Shown: positions 1 to 8,776 of the stretch, in pieces
Layout of the letters: the number at the start of each line of letters is the position of its first letter
Numbering within the stretch: position 1 is the stretch's first letter
Source of the DNA: VYFG01 sp965248685
GTDB taxonomy: Bacteria; Pseudomonadota; Gammaproteobacteria; Arenicellales; Poriferihabitantaceae
Assembly (NCBI GenBank): GCA_965248685.1
Contig: CBDFKC010000003.1
Coordinates: 2,046,001-2,110,000 of the forward strand
Direction: 5' to 3'
Length of the DNA: 64,000 nt
Translations under genes and position numbers: made by a program
Notes under the pieces: model-generated
What the model saw: only the letters and a program-made list of their open reading frames with translations
Database searches by the model: none
Told to the model about the DNA's origin: nothing

Positions 1-1
1 A

Positions 2-2620
2 GAGCGCCTGCGTAACGATGACGGCGAACCGCTGGCGGCAGAAGAATACCTGGCTCGAATGAATTTTGAGCTTAACGTAATCGATCAAATGGGATTCCCC
101 GGCTATTTCCTGATTGTCGCCGACTTTATCCGCTGGTCGCGGGAAAATGAAATTCCAGTTGGCCCCGGTCGCGGTTCCGGTGCCGGCTCACTGGTGGCCT
201 GGGCAACCGGAATAACCGAACTGGATCCATTACGATACGGGCTGTTGTTCGAGCGGTTCCTGAATCCGGACCGGGTTTCTTTGCCGGATTTTGATATCGA
301 TTTTTGTGTGGAAGGGCGCGATCGGGTTATTGAATACGTCGCGGAGCGCTACGGCCGTGATCAGGTGGCGCAGATAATTACCTTTGGAACCATGGCGGCT
401 AAAGCTGTGGTGCGAGATGTCGGTCGGGTCATGAGTCTGCCCTATGGTTTTGTCGATCAGGTGGCCAAGTTAATTCCATTTGAGATTGGCATGACCCTGG
501 ATAAGGCCCTTGAACGGGAAGAGGGGTTGCGCAATCGCTATCAGGATGAAGCTGAAATTCAGGAACTGATCGATATGGCGTTACAGCTCGAAGGCATCGC
601 GCGCAACGTTGGTAAACATGCCGGAGGCGTGGTGATAGCGCCTAAACCATTGATGGAATACACCCCGCTATACGCTGATACCCACCTTAACCAGGCGATC
701 ACCCAATTCGACAAAGACGACCTCGAAGCTATTGGTCTGGTGAAGTTTGATTTTCTAGGATTACGAACTCTTACCATCATCGATGGTGCCCTCAAGATGA
801 TCAACCAGGTCCGGCAGGCGGCGGGTCAGGACAAACTGGTGCTGGATGACACTCTGGCGCTTGACGACGAAGAAACTTTCAATTTGGTCCAGTCCGGGCG
901 CACCACTGCCATATTTCAGCTGGAATCAAGAGGAATGAAGGAGCTGATCATGCGCCTGCGACCGGATAAATTTGAAGAATTGATTGCCCTGGTTGCGCTG
1001 TTTCGCCCTGGACCCTTGCAGTCTGGAATGGTGGATGATTTTATTAATCGAAAGCATGGTCACGAACAGATTCGTTCGTTGCACCCGGATATAAATCACA
1101 TTTTATTGCCGACCTACGGGGTTATTCTGTACCAGGAACAGGTTATGCAGGTCGCCCAGGTTCTCGCCGGTTTTACCCTGGGCGGGGCCGACCTTTTACG
1201 TCGCGCCATGGGTAAGAAAAAACTGGAAGAAATGGCTGAGCAAAGAGAGCAATTTGCCAAAGGCGCAGAAATTCGCGGGGTTGATCGGGATGTTGCAGAA
1301 CATATTTTCGATCTGATGGAAAAATTCGCGGGCTATGGATTCAATAAATCCCATTCGGCAGCCTATGCCCTGGTTTCGTATCATACCGCTTGGCTCAAAA
1401 CCCACTATCCGGCAGCTTTTATGGCAGCGACCATGTCCGCCGATATCGATAACACCGATAAAGTTGTGATGTTACGGGCAGACGCCCTGGAACTGGGCCT
1501 CGAGGTTTTACCACCGGATATCAATGCCTGTAACTATGGATTTACCCCTATCGACGAAAAGCGGGTGTTATATGGGGTCGGTGCACTTAAAGGTGTAGGC
1601 CGGGGCGTCATAGAGAATATTGTTGCGGAAAGAGAGGATAACGGTCCGTTTCTCGATTTGTTCGATTTTTGCCGCAGGGTCGACGGCAAGAAGGTTAACA
1701 AACGAGTACTCGAAGCGTTGGTTAAGAGTGGCGCCCTGGACAAGCTGAATACCAACCGCGCAATGATGATGGCAAACATTGAAAAAGCCATTAGAGCGGC
1801 CGGCCAACAACAGTCAGATCGAGAGGCCGGTCAGTCAGATATGTTTGGCGTGGTAAAGGTAGCAATCACCGCGGAATCAAACCTTGAAGTGCCGGAATGG
1901 ACCGAGGACGAACGTCTGGTGGGTGAGCGTGAAACCCTTGGACTTTATCTCACCGGGCATCCCTACAATCGTTATGCCAATGAATTCGCCGAGATAATTG
2001 ATAAGGATATTCAGAATATGGATTTAGCCACGCCGAAGAATGGCGTGTTTGCCGGTCTGGTGGTGGCTATACGCGTTATTAACACCCGTCGAGGAAAGAT
2101 GGCCTTCGCCACCCTGGATAATGGAATCGGTAGAATTGAAGTCAGCCTGTACTCCAATAAGTTCAGCGAAAACGCGGATATTCTGCAGAAAGATAATATC
2201 CTGATTGCCCAGGGCGAGCTAAGTACCGATGAGTATACCGGCACCGCACAACTGCGTACCGAAAGTATTTACTCCATCGACCAATTACGCCAGCAACACC
2301 TCCGGCGAATTGAACTGGATTTACTGGAAGATTGTCTCGACAGTCAGTTTATGGCACGACTGCATCAATTGCTGGAGAAGTACCGTGGTGGCAACGTTGC
2401 GATCAGTATTAACTATCAGCGGGTACGGGGTGAACGCGGTGTCTTGCGTTTGGGCAAGGACTGGCAGGTCAGTGCTGACCAGGCATTATTCGATGCCCTG
2501 GCGGAAACCCTTGGAGCGGATAAGCTTGGGTATTACTATGATGTTGGCGCCATTCGCAGTGGTCCACCCAGGGAGCAACGACCGCGCCGCCAGTTTAATC
2601 AGTATGCCATGGCAAACTAG
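2..2620 (+). CDS. dnaE: DNA polymerase III alpha subunit, 5' end outside window
   Basis: Catalytic subunit of the replicative polymerase; it extends DNA 5'-3' inside the Pol III holoenzyme. The frame is open from base 2, so the gene enters from the left; about 872 codons are visible against roughly 1160 for the family, so the N-terminal PHP domain is missing only because of the window edge. Visible are PGRGSGAGS (near nt 164-190), the catalytic acidic motif PDFDIDF (near nt 284-304), a third acidic motif VKFDFLGL near nt 740-765, a helix-hairpin-helix stretch (GVGRGVIENI, near nt 1600) and an OB-fold near nt 2040-2170. An ATG at 59 is internal. It stops at TAG, which shows that UAG is a normal stop codon here. 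The next gene converges on it. Confidence 0.97.
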   Translation, partial: ERLRNDDGEPLAAEEYLARMNFELNVIDQMGFPGYFLIVADFIRWSRENEIPVGPGRGSGAGSLVAWATGITELDPLRYGLLFERFLNPDRVSLPDFDIDFCVEGRDRVIEYVAERYGRDQVAQIITFGTMAAKAVVRDVGRVMSLPYGFVDQVAKLIPFEIGMTLDKALEREEGLRNRYQDEAEIQELIDMALQLEGIARNVGKHAGGVVIAPKPLMEYTPLYADTHLNQAITQFDKDDLEAIGLVKFDFLGLRTLTIIDGALKMINQVRQAAGQDKLVLDDTLALDDEETFNLVQSGRTTAIFQLESRGMKELIMRLRPDKFEELIALVALFRPGPLQSGMVDDFINRKHGHEQIRSLHPDINHILLPTYGVILYQEQVMQVAQVLAGFTLGGADLLRRAMGKKKLEEMAEQREQFAKGAEIRGVDRDVAEHIFDLMEKFAGYGFNKSHSAAYALVSYHTAWLKTHYPAAFMAATMSADIDNTDKVVMLRADALELGLEVLPPDINACNYGFTPIDEKRVLYGVGALKGVGRGVIENIVAEREDNGPFLDLFDFCRRVDGKKVNKRVLEALVKSGALDKLNTNRAMMMANIEKAIRAAGQQQSDREAGQSDMFGVVKVAITAESNLEVPEWTEDERLVGERETLGLYLTGHPYNRYANEFAEIIDKDIQNMDLATPKNGVFAGLVVAIRVINTRRGKMAFATLDNGIGRIEVSLYSNKFSENADILQKDNILIAQGELSTDEYTGTAQLRTESIYSIDQLRQQHLRRIELDLLEDCLDSQFMARLHQLLEKYRGGNVAISINYQRVRGERGVLRLGKDWQVSADQALFDALAETLGADKLGYYYDVGAIRSGPPREQRPRRQFNQYAMAN

Positions 2621-2650
2621 GGAACCTCTGATTTTCAGTTTCCGCTAACG

Positions 2651-3652
2651 CTAATCTTTTTCCGAGTCCACGCTCTCCATAACAGCGTCGGTGTAACGCC
2701 TTCCAGTCACCGTTTGCTCATTAATAAGCTGGTCCAGCTGATCTACTACCGCCGGATCGAGTTGTATATCTCCAGCGATCCCATTCTCATGCATATGTTC
2801 AATACTCCGGGTGCCGGGGATTGGAATAATATTGTTTCCCTGGGCCAGCAACCAGGCCAGGGCCAATTGTGCCATGCTGCAGTTTTGGGTCCTGGCTATT
2901 TCGCCATAGGGAATCAGTAACTTCTGGTTTTCCCGAAAACTTTCTGGATTGAATCTAGGGCTCGCGGTTGAGACCCGAATATCATCTTCCAGCATGTCCG
3001 AGTTGTCGCGACTTTTTCCAGTAAGAAACTGACGGGCCAGTGGAGAAAACGGTACGAAAGCGATATCAAGTTCGGTGCAGGCAGCCAGAATCTTGCGCTC
3101 TGGTGTGCGTGACCACAAGGAATATTCCGACTGGACCGCGGCAATCGGATGGGTTCGATGGGCTTTGCGCAAACTTTCGGTACTTACTTCGGAAACCCCA
3201 AGGGTTTGAATTTTGCCTTGCTCAACCATCCGGGATAGCGCCCCGATACTTTCTTCGACGGGTACTCTAGGGTCAATCCTATGCAGATAGTAAAGGTCAA
3301 TAACCTCAGTATTGAGCCTCTTAAGACTGTCTTCGCAGGTTTTAATCAATATTTCCGGGCGACCATTGGTTTCGGTTTTTCCCTGTTCATTACGAAAAAT
3401 GCCGCACTTACTGGCCAGGGTATATTCATGCCGCCGATGGCCCAGATACTTACCGATCATGGTCTCGCTATGGCCCATACCATACATTGCCGCAGTATCG
3501 AAAAAGGTATAGCCACAGTCCAGCGCTTGGTTGAGCAATTGTCCCGTTAAAGGTTCTTCGGGAAGGGCGTCATACCCCATCGAGGTATTCATGCAGCCAA
3601 GTCCAATGGCAGACACTGTAAACGGGCCGAGTCGACGACTATTCATGATCAA
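2651..3652 (-). CDS. Aldo/keto reductase
   Basis: NAD(P)H-dependent oxidoreductase of the AKR superfamily, 333 residues with a TIM-barrel pattern. Seen: the N-terminal GLGCMN segment, FFDTAAMYGMGHSE carrying the catalytic Asp and Tyr, then a Lys region (ASKCG) and YYLHRID with the active-site His. The C-terminal IPIPGTRSIEHMHENG is the nucleotide-binding loop. The start (ATG at 3652, or ATG at 3646) overlaps the end of the upstream SET-domain gene by up to 14 nt, so the two are probably co-transcribed. Substrate cannot be told. The sequence resembles the general aldo/keto reductase (Tas/YhdN-like) group rather than the AKR1 or AKR5 classes. Confidence 0.93.
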   Translation of the reverse strand: MIMNSRRLGPFTVSAIGLGCMNTSMGYDALPEEPLTGQLLNQALDCGYTFFDTAAMYGMGHSETMIGKYLGHRRHEYTLASKCGIFRNEQGKTETNGRPEILIKTCEDSLKRLNTEVIDLYYLHRIDPRVPVEESIGALSRMVEQGKIQTLGVSEVSTESLRKAHRTHPIAAVQSEYSLWSRTPERKILAACTELDIAFVPFSPLARQFLTGKSRDNSDMLEDDIRVSTASPRFNPESFRENQKLLIPYGEIARTQNCSMAQLALAWLLAQGNNIIPIPGTRSIEHMHENGIAGDIQLDPAVVDQLDQLINEQTVTGRRYTDAVMESVDSEKD

Positions 3653-4145
3653 TTTTATCTTTGACGTAAGTCATAAAATAACCCTCATACTTGCGTTGGA
3701 CCTCGGGTAGTTTCCAGTCATCGCCGGTGACTACGCCGCGGCAATCCGCAACCCCGCATCGACAATCCATGCGATAGGACTCAGTGCGAGCCATCGCATA
3801 ATCGTGACATAACTCTTCGCCAACGCTAATATCTCTGACTGCAACATAAACAACCTGACCGCGAAATCCTACGTTGGCATCGCAAGAGTGATTAATGAAA
3901 ATTGTTGTCTGTTCGATTTCTTCCGCGGTGGTTGGGGTGAGGAAAAAATCGTCATGTATCTGCAAGCTAAAGTCGCCCAGGCGCTCGGTGATTTCCAGTA
4001 CCTGCTCAGCATTAACAATATGTCCGGCTTTAATGGCGACGATTTCATCCTTTTCTATCGGCGCAATTGCGACAACCCCACGACCTTCCACCTGGCTTTC
4101 GCGGACTTCTATTTTATCGGATCGATAGCTTCTAATGGCGGACAT
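3639..4145 (-). CDS. Small SET-domain protein (putative lysine methyltransferase)
   Basis: A 168-residue protein made almost wholly of a SET domain with a post-SET cysteine cluster. Seen: GRGVVAIAPI near residues 22-31 (SAM-binding strand), FINHSCDANVGF near 83-94 (the NHS.C motif), EELCHDYAM near 112-120 and CRCGVADCRG near 127-136. SET enzymes transfer methyl groups from SAM to protein lysines; the bacterial target is unknown. The open frame runs upstream to 4391, but that part lies on top of the AraC-type gene. The ATG at 4145 has a CCCAGG ribosome-binding stretch about 8 nt upstream, so I chose it. It lies between the AraC regulator and the aldo/keto reductase. Confidence 0.85.
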   Translation of the reverse strand: MSAIRSYRSDKIEVRESQVEGRGVVAIAPIEKDEIVAIKAGHIVNAEQVLEITERLGDFSLQIHDDFFLTPTTAEEIEQTTIFINHSCDANVGFRGQVVYVAVRDISVGEELCHDYAMARTESYRMDCRCGVADCRGVVTGDDWKLPEVQRKYEGYFMTYVKDKIDHE

Positions 4146-4197
4146 GGTATTTACCTGGGAAAGATGAAGAAGGGTGCTCAGGAGTGGACAACGGATT

Positions 4198-5070
4198 CTA
4201 AACCATTGACAGGGGCAGGTAGAAATCCAATGCGAATTGCTGCTCGGGGTCGAGGAATTGGTTACGGTGATAGTGAACAAAAGCCGGGGTGGTTTGCATT
4301 TTAAATCCTGACTCAGGTAGCCATTGCTCGAGAATTTTGCTGAGCCAGGGCAACAATTCTCCGTAGTGCCCCGCCAGGGCAAATTTTGCATGAACTCCCC
4401 CCGGAATCGTCAGGCAATTAACTGCGTGGTGGCGCGTCATTGGGCGATCGATTCCGACGCAGGCAACGTAACGGCATTGATCGAGGGGAATCAGCGCGGG
4501 ATTGGAATGGTGCAGGCCAAATTGAGGTGAGAATGAACGATTTTCCATAACCGTCCAGGCCATCAGCTTTTGCCACGCGTCGGCGATGCTGTGGTTGTAT
4601 CCCTGGTGCCGAATATAGGCAACCTTTCGCGGCAAAATTTGTTCGATCACCGGATTTGGAAGGGTAGCTGGCCCGATTCGCCGGTAAGCGGCAGCAATTT
4701 CTGAATCCTCTAACCAGGCTGGTTGGGTCGGCCGATGCTGGCCACGGCGCCAGCGGCCAGGACTGACGCCAAACTGGGTGGAAAATGCCCGGGAAAATGA
4801 TGAAAGAGAGGCAAACCCACATTTCCCAGCCACTTCAACCACCGGAGATTGCTGATCAAATGTCAGTTGATTGGCAGCATGTTCCAATCTGGCCCGCAAC
4901 ACGTATCCATGCACCGTTTCTCCAGTTACCTGATGAAATACTCGGTGAAAATGTTGCTCAGAGTATGCCGCTATAAGAGCCAGAGAGCGGGCGCTTAGAT
5001 TAGCCGAGATATCTCGATGAATAGCAAACAGAACATCATTAATCCGGGCCGACTGGGCGGTGGTAGGCAT
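4198..5070 (-). CDS. AraC-family regulator with GyrI-like effector domain
   Basis: Transcription factor of about 290 residues. The N-terminal half carries the double helix-turn-helix of the AraC/XylS family, with the second HTH at the CGFASLSSFSRAFSTQFGVSP stretch. The C-terminal half starting near ILPRKVAYIRHQGYN resembles the GyrI/SbmC-like small-molecule binding domain, the order found in Rob-like regulators. A TTG at 5103 would add 11 residues; I prefer the ATG at 5070 because the longer start runs into the 13-bp direct repeat that looks like an operator. It is divergent from the aminotransferase at 5162, the likeliest target along with itself. Confidence 0.87.
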   Translation of the reverse strand: MPTTAQSARINDVLFAIHRDISANLSARSLALIAAYSEQHFHRVFHQVTGETVHGYVLRARLEHAANQLTFDQQSPVVEVAGKCGFASLSSFSRAFSTQFGVSPGRWRRGQHRPTQPAWLEDSEIAAAYRRIGPATLPNPVIEQILPRKVAYIRHQGYNHSIADAWQKLMAWTVMENRSFSPQFGLHHSNPALIPLDQCRYVACVGIDRPMTRHHAVNCLTIPGGVHAKFALAGHYGELLPWLSKILEQWLPESGFKMQTTPAFVHYHRNQFLDPEQQFALDFYLPLSMV

Positions 5071-5089
5071 TGAAGAGAAATTGATTAGC

Positions 5090-5124
5090 GCATAACTGGA
5101 CAAATACTAAAGCATAATTGGACA
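5090..5124. promoter_or_regulatory. 13-bp direct repeat, candidate AraC-type operator
   Basis: GCATAACTGGACA at 5090-5102 and GCATAATTGGACA at 5112-5124 match at 12 of 13 positions and are spaced 22 bp start to start, about two helical turns. They lie in the divergent intergenic space between the AraC-family gene and the aminotransferase. Tandem half-sites two turns apart are typical of AraC-family binding; the assignment to this regulator is inference. Confidence 0.5.
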
Positions 5125-5161
5125 TGTTTGTAAGATTTAATTGGGCGATAGTTATTTATTC

Positions 5162-6304
5162 ATGGAAATCGCCCAACACATAAAGGCCCTACAGCCGTCA
5201 TATATACGGGAAATTCTTTCGGCGGCGACTAATCCCGGCGTTATATCCCTTGCCGGAGGATTACCTTCCGATCAGAGTTTCCCATTGGGATTGATGGCAG
5301 ACGCAATCGCCGATCTACCCACACAACGAGGACTGTTTCAGTATGGGGAAACCGCGGGGTTCCAGCCGTTGTTAGCTTACTGCAGAAAAAATGTAAGCCT
5401 TTCGGAAAATCACCAATCGATAATTTGCACCGGCTCCCAACAGGCCCTGGATTTAGTGGCCCGGACCTTTCTCAATAAAGGCGATAGCGTGCTGGTTGAA
5501 TCCCCAAGCTATCTTGGGGCACTCCAGGTGTTTGCGATTTCCCAGGCAACTATCGAGACCGTTACCCAGGGGTCCGAGGGTCCTGATCTCGCTCAAGTGG
5601 AAGCGCTGTTCGCCAGCAAAAAAATAAAGATGTTTTACGCGGTTCCTGATTTTCATAACCCCACCGGGGTGTGCTGGTCATTGCATACGCGTCAGCAGGT
5701 GGCGGCCCTCTGCGTTAAATATGACGTTACCCTAATCGAGGATTGCCCTTATCGGGAATTGCGATTTTCCGGGGATGCTCATCCCCTGGTATCGACCTTT
5801 TGTCCAGAACAGGCGTTGCTATTAAAATCATTTTCCAAGATCGTTGCTCCCGGTATTCGGATCGGTGTGATTTCCGGTAAATCCCAGTGGATCGAACCAA
5901 TGATAAAGGTAAAACAAGCGGCAGACCTTCATTCCAGTTTGCCGCTTCAGTCGGTGTTGTTAAGCGTATTACAACACCCGGAGTTCGTCCAACACGTGGA
6001 CGAAATCTCTAAATTGTACCAGCGTCAATACCAGGCGTTATGCGATGCATTGCACACTAATCTTGGCCAGCACTGTGAATTTGAACCGGTGCAGGGTGGT
6101 ATGTTTATCTGGTTGAAGCTATTGTGTTCGGATTCCATGAAGGTGGCAAGACGCGCTATCCGCAGTCAGGTGGCGGTGGTACCAGGTGAGGTGTTTTATA
6201 TAAAGAATATATGTGCCCAGAGCTATCTGCGATTAAACTTTAGTCATTGCCCCAGAGACCAGTATAATCAGGCAATAGCCAGGTTAGCGACATGCGTTCG
6301 TTAG
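5162..6304 (+). CDS. PLP-dependent aminotransferase, class I/II (2-aminoadipate/MocR-like fold)
   Basis: A 380-residue fold-type I aminotransferase. Seen: ISLAGGLPSDQSFP near the N terminus, the QYGETAGFQPL segment, TGSQQALDLVAR (cofactor phosphate loop), YAVPDFHNPTGV with the conserved Asn-Pro, EDCPYRELRF with the PLP-contacting Asp and Tyr, and SFSKIVAPGIRIG with the Schiff-base lysine. This order matches the 2-aminoadipate or valine-pyruvate transaminase-like group without a GntR domain. A TTG at 5141 is possible, but the ATG at 5162 gives the usual N terminus. It is transcribed away from the AraC-type regulator and ends 30 nt before the sugar gene run, so read-through is possible. Confidence 0.9.
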   Translation: MEIAQHIKALQPSYIREILSAATNPGVISLAGGLPSDQSFPLGLMADAIADLPTQRGLFQYGETAGFQPLLAYCRKNVSLSENHQSIICTGSQQALDLVARTFLNKGDSVLVESPSYLGALQVFAISQATIETVTQGSEGPDLAQVEALFASKKIKMFYAVPDFHNPTGVCWSLHTRQQVAALCVKYDVTLIEDCPYRELRFSGDAHPLVSTFCPEQALLLKSFSKIVAPGIRIGVISGKSQWIEPMIKVKQAADLHSSLPLQSVLLSVLQHPEFVQHVDEISKLYQRQYQALCDALHTNLGQHCEFEPVQGGMFIWLKLLCSDSMKVARRAIRSQVAVVPGEVFYIKNICAQSYLRLNFSHCPRDQYNQAIARLATCVR

Positions 6305-6334
6305 CCGCAAAGTAATTTACTTGCTCCCTTTAAA

Positions 6335-7168
6335 ATGAACTCCCTAATTGTTGGTTGCAATAGCCCGCTTGCCCAGGTGTTAATAAATCGATTGGCAAAA
6401 GATGACAAGCAATATCTGGTCGGGATGTACCATAAAAATATACATAACTTGTTATCTGAAATAGAGTATGTCGACTATAGTCAAATCGATAACATCGCTA
6501 CCAAGTTTGATACGGTTTACTTCCTGGCATCATATATTCCCTATAACAACTGGAATCGGATCGACCATAAGTTGCTCGAGGCAAATCTAAATTCTCTTCA
6601 CAGGGTATGCCTCAAGTTCCCAGACAGTAAACTGATTTATAGCTCGTCAGTTTCGGTCTACGCGCCGGCAATGGATATAACAGAAAATTCCACTATAGTT
6701 CCGCAAAATGTATATGCATTAACCAAATACGCCGGTGAGTTAATGGTCTCCAGCCTGGATCGATTTGCCAATGTACGGTTATCGTCTTTGATTGGGTACA
6801 AAAATCAGCATCCAACTTTTATTACCCGGGCAATTGAACAGGCTGTCGATATAGGGGAGATTACGCTGTTTGGTGATGGTCAACGCAGCCAAAACTATAT
6901 CGATATCGAAGATGCCGCCACATTGCTGATAGCCGCGGCGGATAATCCAGATTGTGGAAACTATCTGGGTACCAATCCCGAAAACTATACCAATCTCGAG
7001 ATTGCAGAAATAGTATCATCCCAATTAGGAAACATACCCATTGTGTTCAAACAACTGGACCAGGGCCAGGGGTGTGCCTATGTTAATAAACTAACTCGCG
7101 ATCAACTTAATGTTGTTAATTTTGTCGATATTGCGGACTCCATCAAGAACATGATCAATGGCAGGTAA
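6335..7168 (+). CDS. NAD-dependent epimerase/dehydratase (extended SDR)
   Basis: A 277-residue nucleotide-sugar-type short-chain reductase. The N-terminal Rossmann entry is MNSLIVGCNSPLAQVL, a relaxed form of the usual GxxGxxG. YSSSVSVYAP supplies the catalytic Ser region, YALTKYAGELM the YxxxK pair, and LFGDGQRSQNYIDIEDAA the typical substrate-loop motif of GalE/RmlD-like enzymes. Its end overlaps the ATP-grasp gene by 11 nt, so the two are translationally coupled. Probably it edits a nucleotide sugar for the neighbouring glycosyltransferase; which sugar is unknown. Confidence 0.88.
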   Translation: MNSLIVGCNSPLAQVLINRLAKDDKQYLVGMYHKNIHNLLSEIEYVDYSQIDNIATKFDTVYFLASYIPYNNWNRIDHKLLEANLNSLHRVCLKFPDSKLIYSSSVSVYAPAMDITENSTIVPQNVYALTKYAGELMVSSLDRFANVRLSSLIGYKNQHPTFITRAIEQAVDIGEITLFGDGQRSQNYIDIEDAATLLIAAADNPDCGNYLGTNPENYTNLEIAEIVSSQLGNIPIVFKQLDQGQGCAYVNKLTRDQLNVVNFVDIADSIKNMINGR

Positions 7169-8135
7169 ATCCATCCTGGTGACCGGAATCGGTGGTAACG
7201 TGGGCCAGGGTATTCTGCGTAATGTCAGAAGTCTTGACCTTGGCTTGGAAATTATCGGGACAAATGTAACCTCTGTCAGTGGTGGTAACCATTTATGCGA
7301 CAGGGTAGTGAAGGTACCGTTTGCTTATGACCCGGGGTATATCGATGCCATGGTCGAAATTTGCAATACATATCATATTGATCTGATCATCCCCTCGACC
7401 GATTTCGAAACGTTATATCTGAGTCAGCATGTTGGTCAAATTCCAGCAGAAGTTGCGAGTTCCGATTTTTCCACCTGCGCGTATTTTGTCGACAAATACA
7501 AAACCTATTTGCGCTTCAACGAACTGGGTATTCCATTTGCCGCGAGTGTCGAGCCATCTCAATACAAGGGAGAATTTACCGATATAGTGGCAAAACCTAA
7601 ATCCGGTCGAGGAAGTCGCGGTATTTTAATCAATCCGCCCGACTGGTCCCAGTTGGACGATGAGAGTTATATGATTCAGGAAATGGCCCACGGCATCGAA
7701 CTCACTACCGCATTCTACGTCGACAAAACCGCCAGACTTCACAGCCATATCACCTTTGAGCGGGAACTGGAGAATGGCGCTACGGTGCTGTGTCGGGCCA
7801 CCGGACAATACGATGCATTAATTCTACCGATTATTCATCAGATGGTTGAATATTTTACAATAAAGGGCAGTTGTAACATTCAGTACATCCTGTCGTCTGA
7901 GCAGCAATGTATTCCGTTTGAAATAAATGGACGAATCAGCGGGACTAATTCGATAAGAACTAACTTTGGGTTTCGTGACGTCCAATGGACCCTACAGGAG
8001 TATCTGTTGGGAGAACCCCTGGAAAATGCCGAGATCACCACGGGAGTTGCTACTAGAATTTTGATGGACGTTATTTATCCTGATGCCAACAATTACGATA
8101 ATCTATCTGCGGCGCAATCCCATTATATTTATTAA
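7158..8135 (+). CDS. ATP-grasp domain carboxylate-amine ligase-like protein
   Basis: A 325-residue protein starting with a Rossmann-like pre-ATP-grasp domain (SILVTGIGGNVGQGIL). A central ATP-grasp follows: DIVAKPKSGRGSRGI, with the Lys and Gly-rich loop, then MIQEMAHGIELT as the hinge/ATP-binding strand, and PFEINGRISGTN with the metal-binding Glu and Asn near residues 255-265. This layout resembles the carbamoyl-phosphate-synthase-like ATP-grasp proteins found in polysaccharide clusters. It would join a carboxylate to an amine or thiol using ATP. It overlaps the epimerase and lies 2 nt before the HAD gene. Substrate not predictable. Confidence 0.85.
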   Translation: MAGKSILVTGIGGNVGQGILRNVRSLDLGLEIIGTNVTSVSGGNHLCDRVVKVPFAYDPGYIDAMVEICNTYHIDLIIPSTDFETLYLSQHVGQIPAEVASSDFSTCAYFVDKYKTYLRFNELGIPFAASVEPSQYKGEFTDIVAKPKSGRGSRGILINPPDWSQLDDESYMIQEMAHGIELTTAFYVDKTARLHSHITFERELENGATVLCRATGQYDALILPIIHQMVEYFTIKGSCNIQYILSSEQQCIPFEINGRISGTNSIRTNFGFRDVQWTLQEYLLGEPLENAEITTGVATRILMDVIYPDANNYDNLSAAQSHYIY

Positions 8136-8137
8136 TA

Positions 8138-8776
8138 ATGTCCGCCGTGCTATTTTTTGATCTAGCCAATACCCTGATGGACAAGCCGGGATTAATTCCC
8201 GGAATCCAGCTTGCCCTGAATGAAAATGGGTATGAAGTGAGCAGAGAACTAATTGAGAACCGTCACAAGCTTTGTTCGGAAATTATCAAGTTTCCCAACA
8301 AGACATCCAGAGAGTTTTACACTGAATTCAACGCAGAATTACTTTATGTCCTGGGCATAATCCCCACTGAAAAATTGGTTGGAGATATTTTCGATCGGTG
8401 CACCTATCTACCATGGAAGGCATTTGACGACGTTGTGGCACTCAATCTGTTGGACGCTGATTTTGGCATCATTTCTAATTGGGATAAATCTATTCGCGAA
8501 AAACTGACTGAACTCGTTAAAGTCGAATTTAAATATATATTGGGATCAGAGTTGGTTGGTATAGCCAAACCTGATAAAAGAATATTCGAACACGCCAGAC
8601 AAACCTCCGGTTTGAACTACCAGGATATGCTTTTCGTGGGAGATTCTATTAAACTGGATGTCCAACCGGCGCTCGATCTTGGGATTCGGGCAATACTGAT
8701 TGATCGACAAAATATTTATCCGGCGTACAGCGGCGAAAAAATAGGTTCATTGCATGAGTTAGGCGGATTACTTTAA
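8138..8776 (+). CDS. HAD-superfamily hydrolase with altered motif I
   Basis: A 212-residue haloacid-dehalogenase-like protein. Motif I is FFDLANTL: the nucleophile Asp is present but the second Asp of DxDxT, normally the acid/base, is Ala. Motif II is probably GIISNWD, motif III includes the Lys of GIAKPDKRIF, and motif IV is FVGDSIKLDV with GDS..D. Loss of the second Asp is known in phosphonatases (DxAGT) and dehalogenases, so an ordinary sugar phosphatase is doubtful. The stop overlaps the following glycosyltransferase start (TAATG), and the gene sits inside the glycan run. Confidence 0.85.
   Translation: MSAVLFFDLANTLMDKPGLIPGIQLALNENGYEVSRELIENRHKLCSEIIKFPNKTSREFYTEFNAELLYVLGIIPTEKLVGDIFDRCTYLPWKAFDDVVALNLLDADFGIISNWDKSIREKLTELVKVEFKYILGSELVGIAKPDKRIFEHARQTSGLNYQDMLFVGDSIKLDVQPALDLGIRAILIDRQNIYPAYSGEKIGSLHELGGLL

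Noticed and set aside
2621..2633. 13-base string GAACCTCTGATTT found here and reversed near 25990
   Set aside because: Many 13-base matches are expected by chance in 64 kb on both strands, and no longer shared sequence surrounds them.
2229..2648. 139-codon plus-strand frame over the end of dnaE
   Set aside because: It is an out-of-frame shadow of dnaE with no recognisable domain or start signal.
3888..4304. 138-codon plus-strand frame opposite the SET and AraC genes
   Set aside because: It is antisense to two recognisable genes and has no domain pattern.
4146..4391. Longer SET protein starting at 4391
   Set aside because: The added 82 residues are low in conserved features and lie on top of the AraC-family coding region; a ribosome-binding site precedes the internal ATG at 4145.
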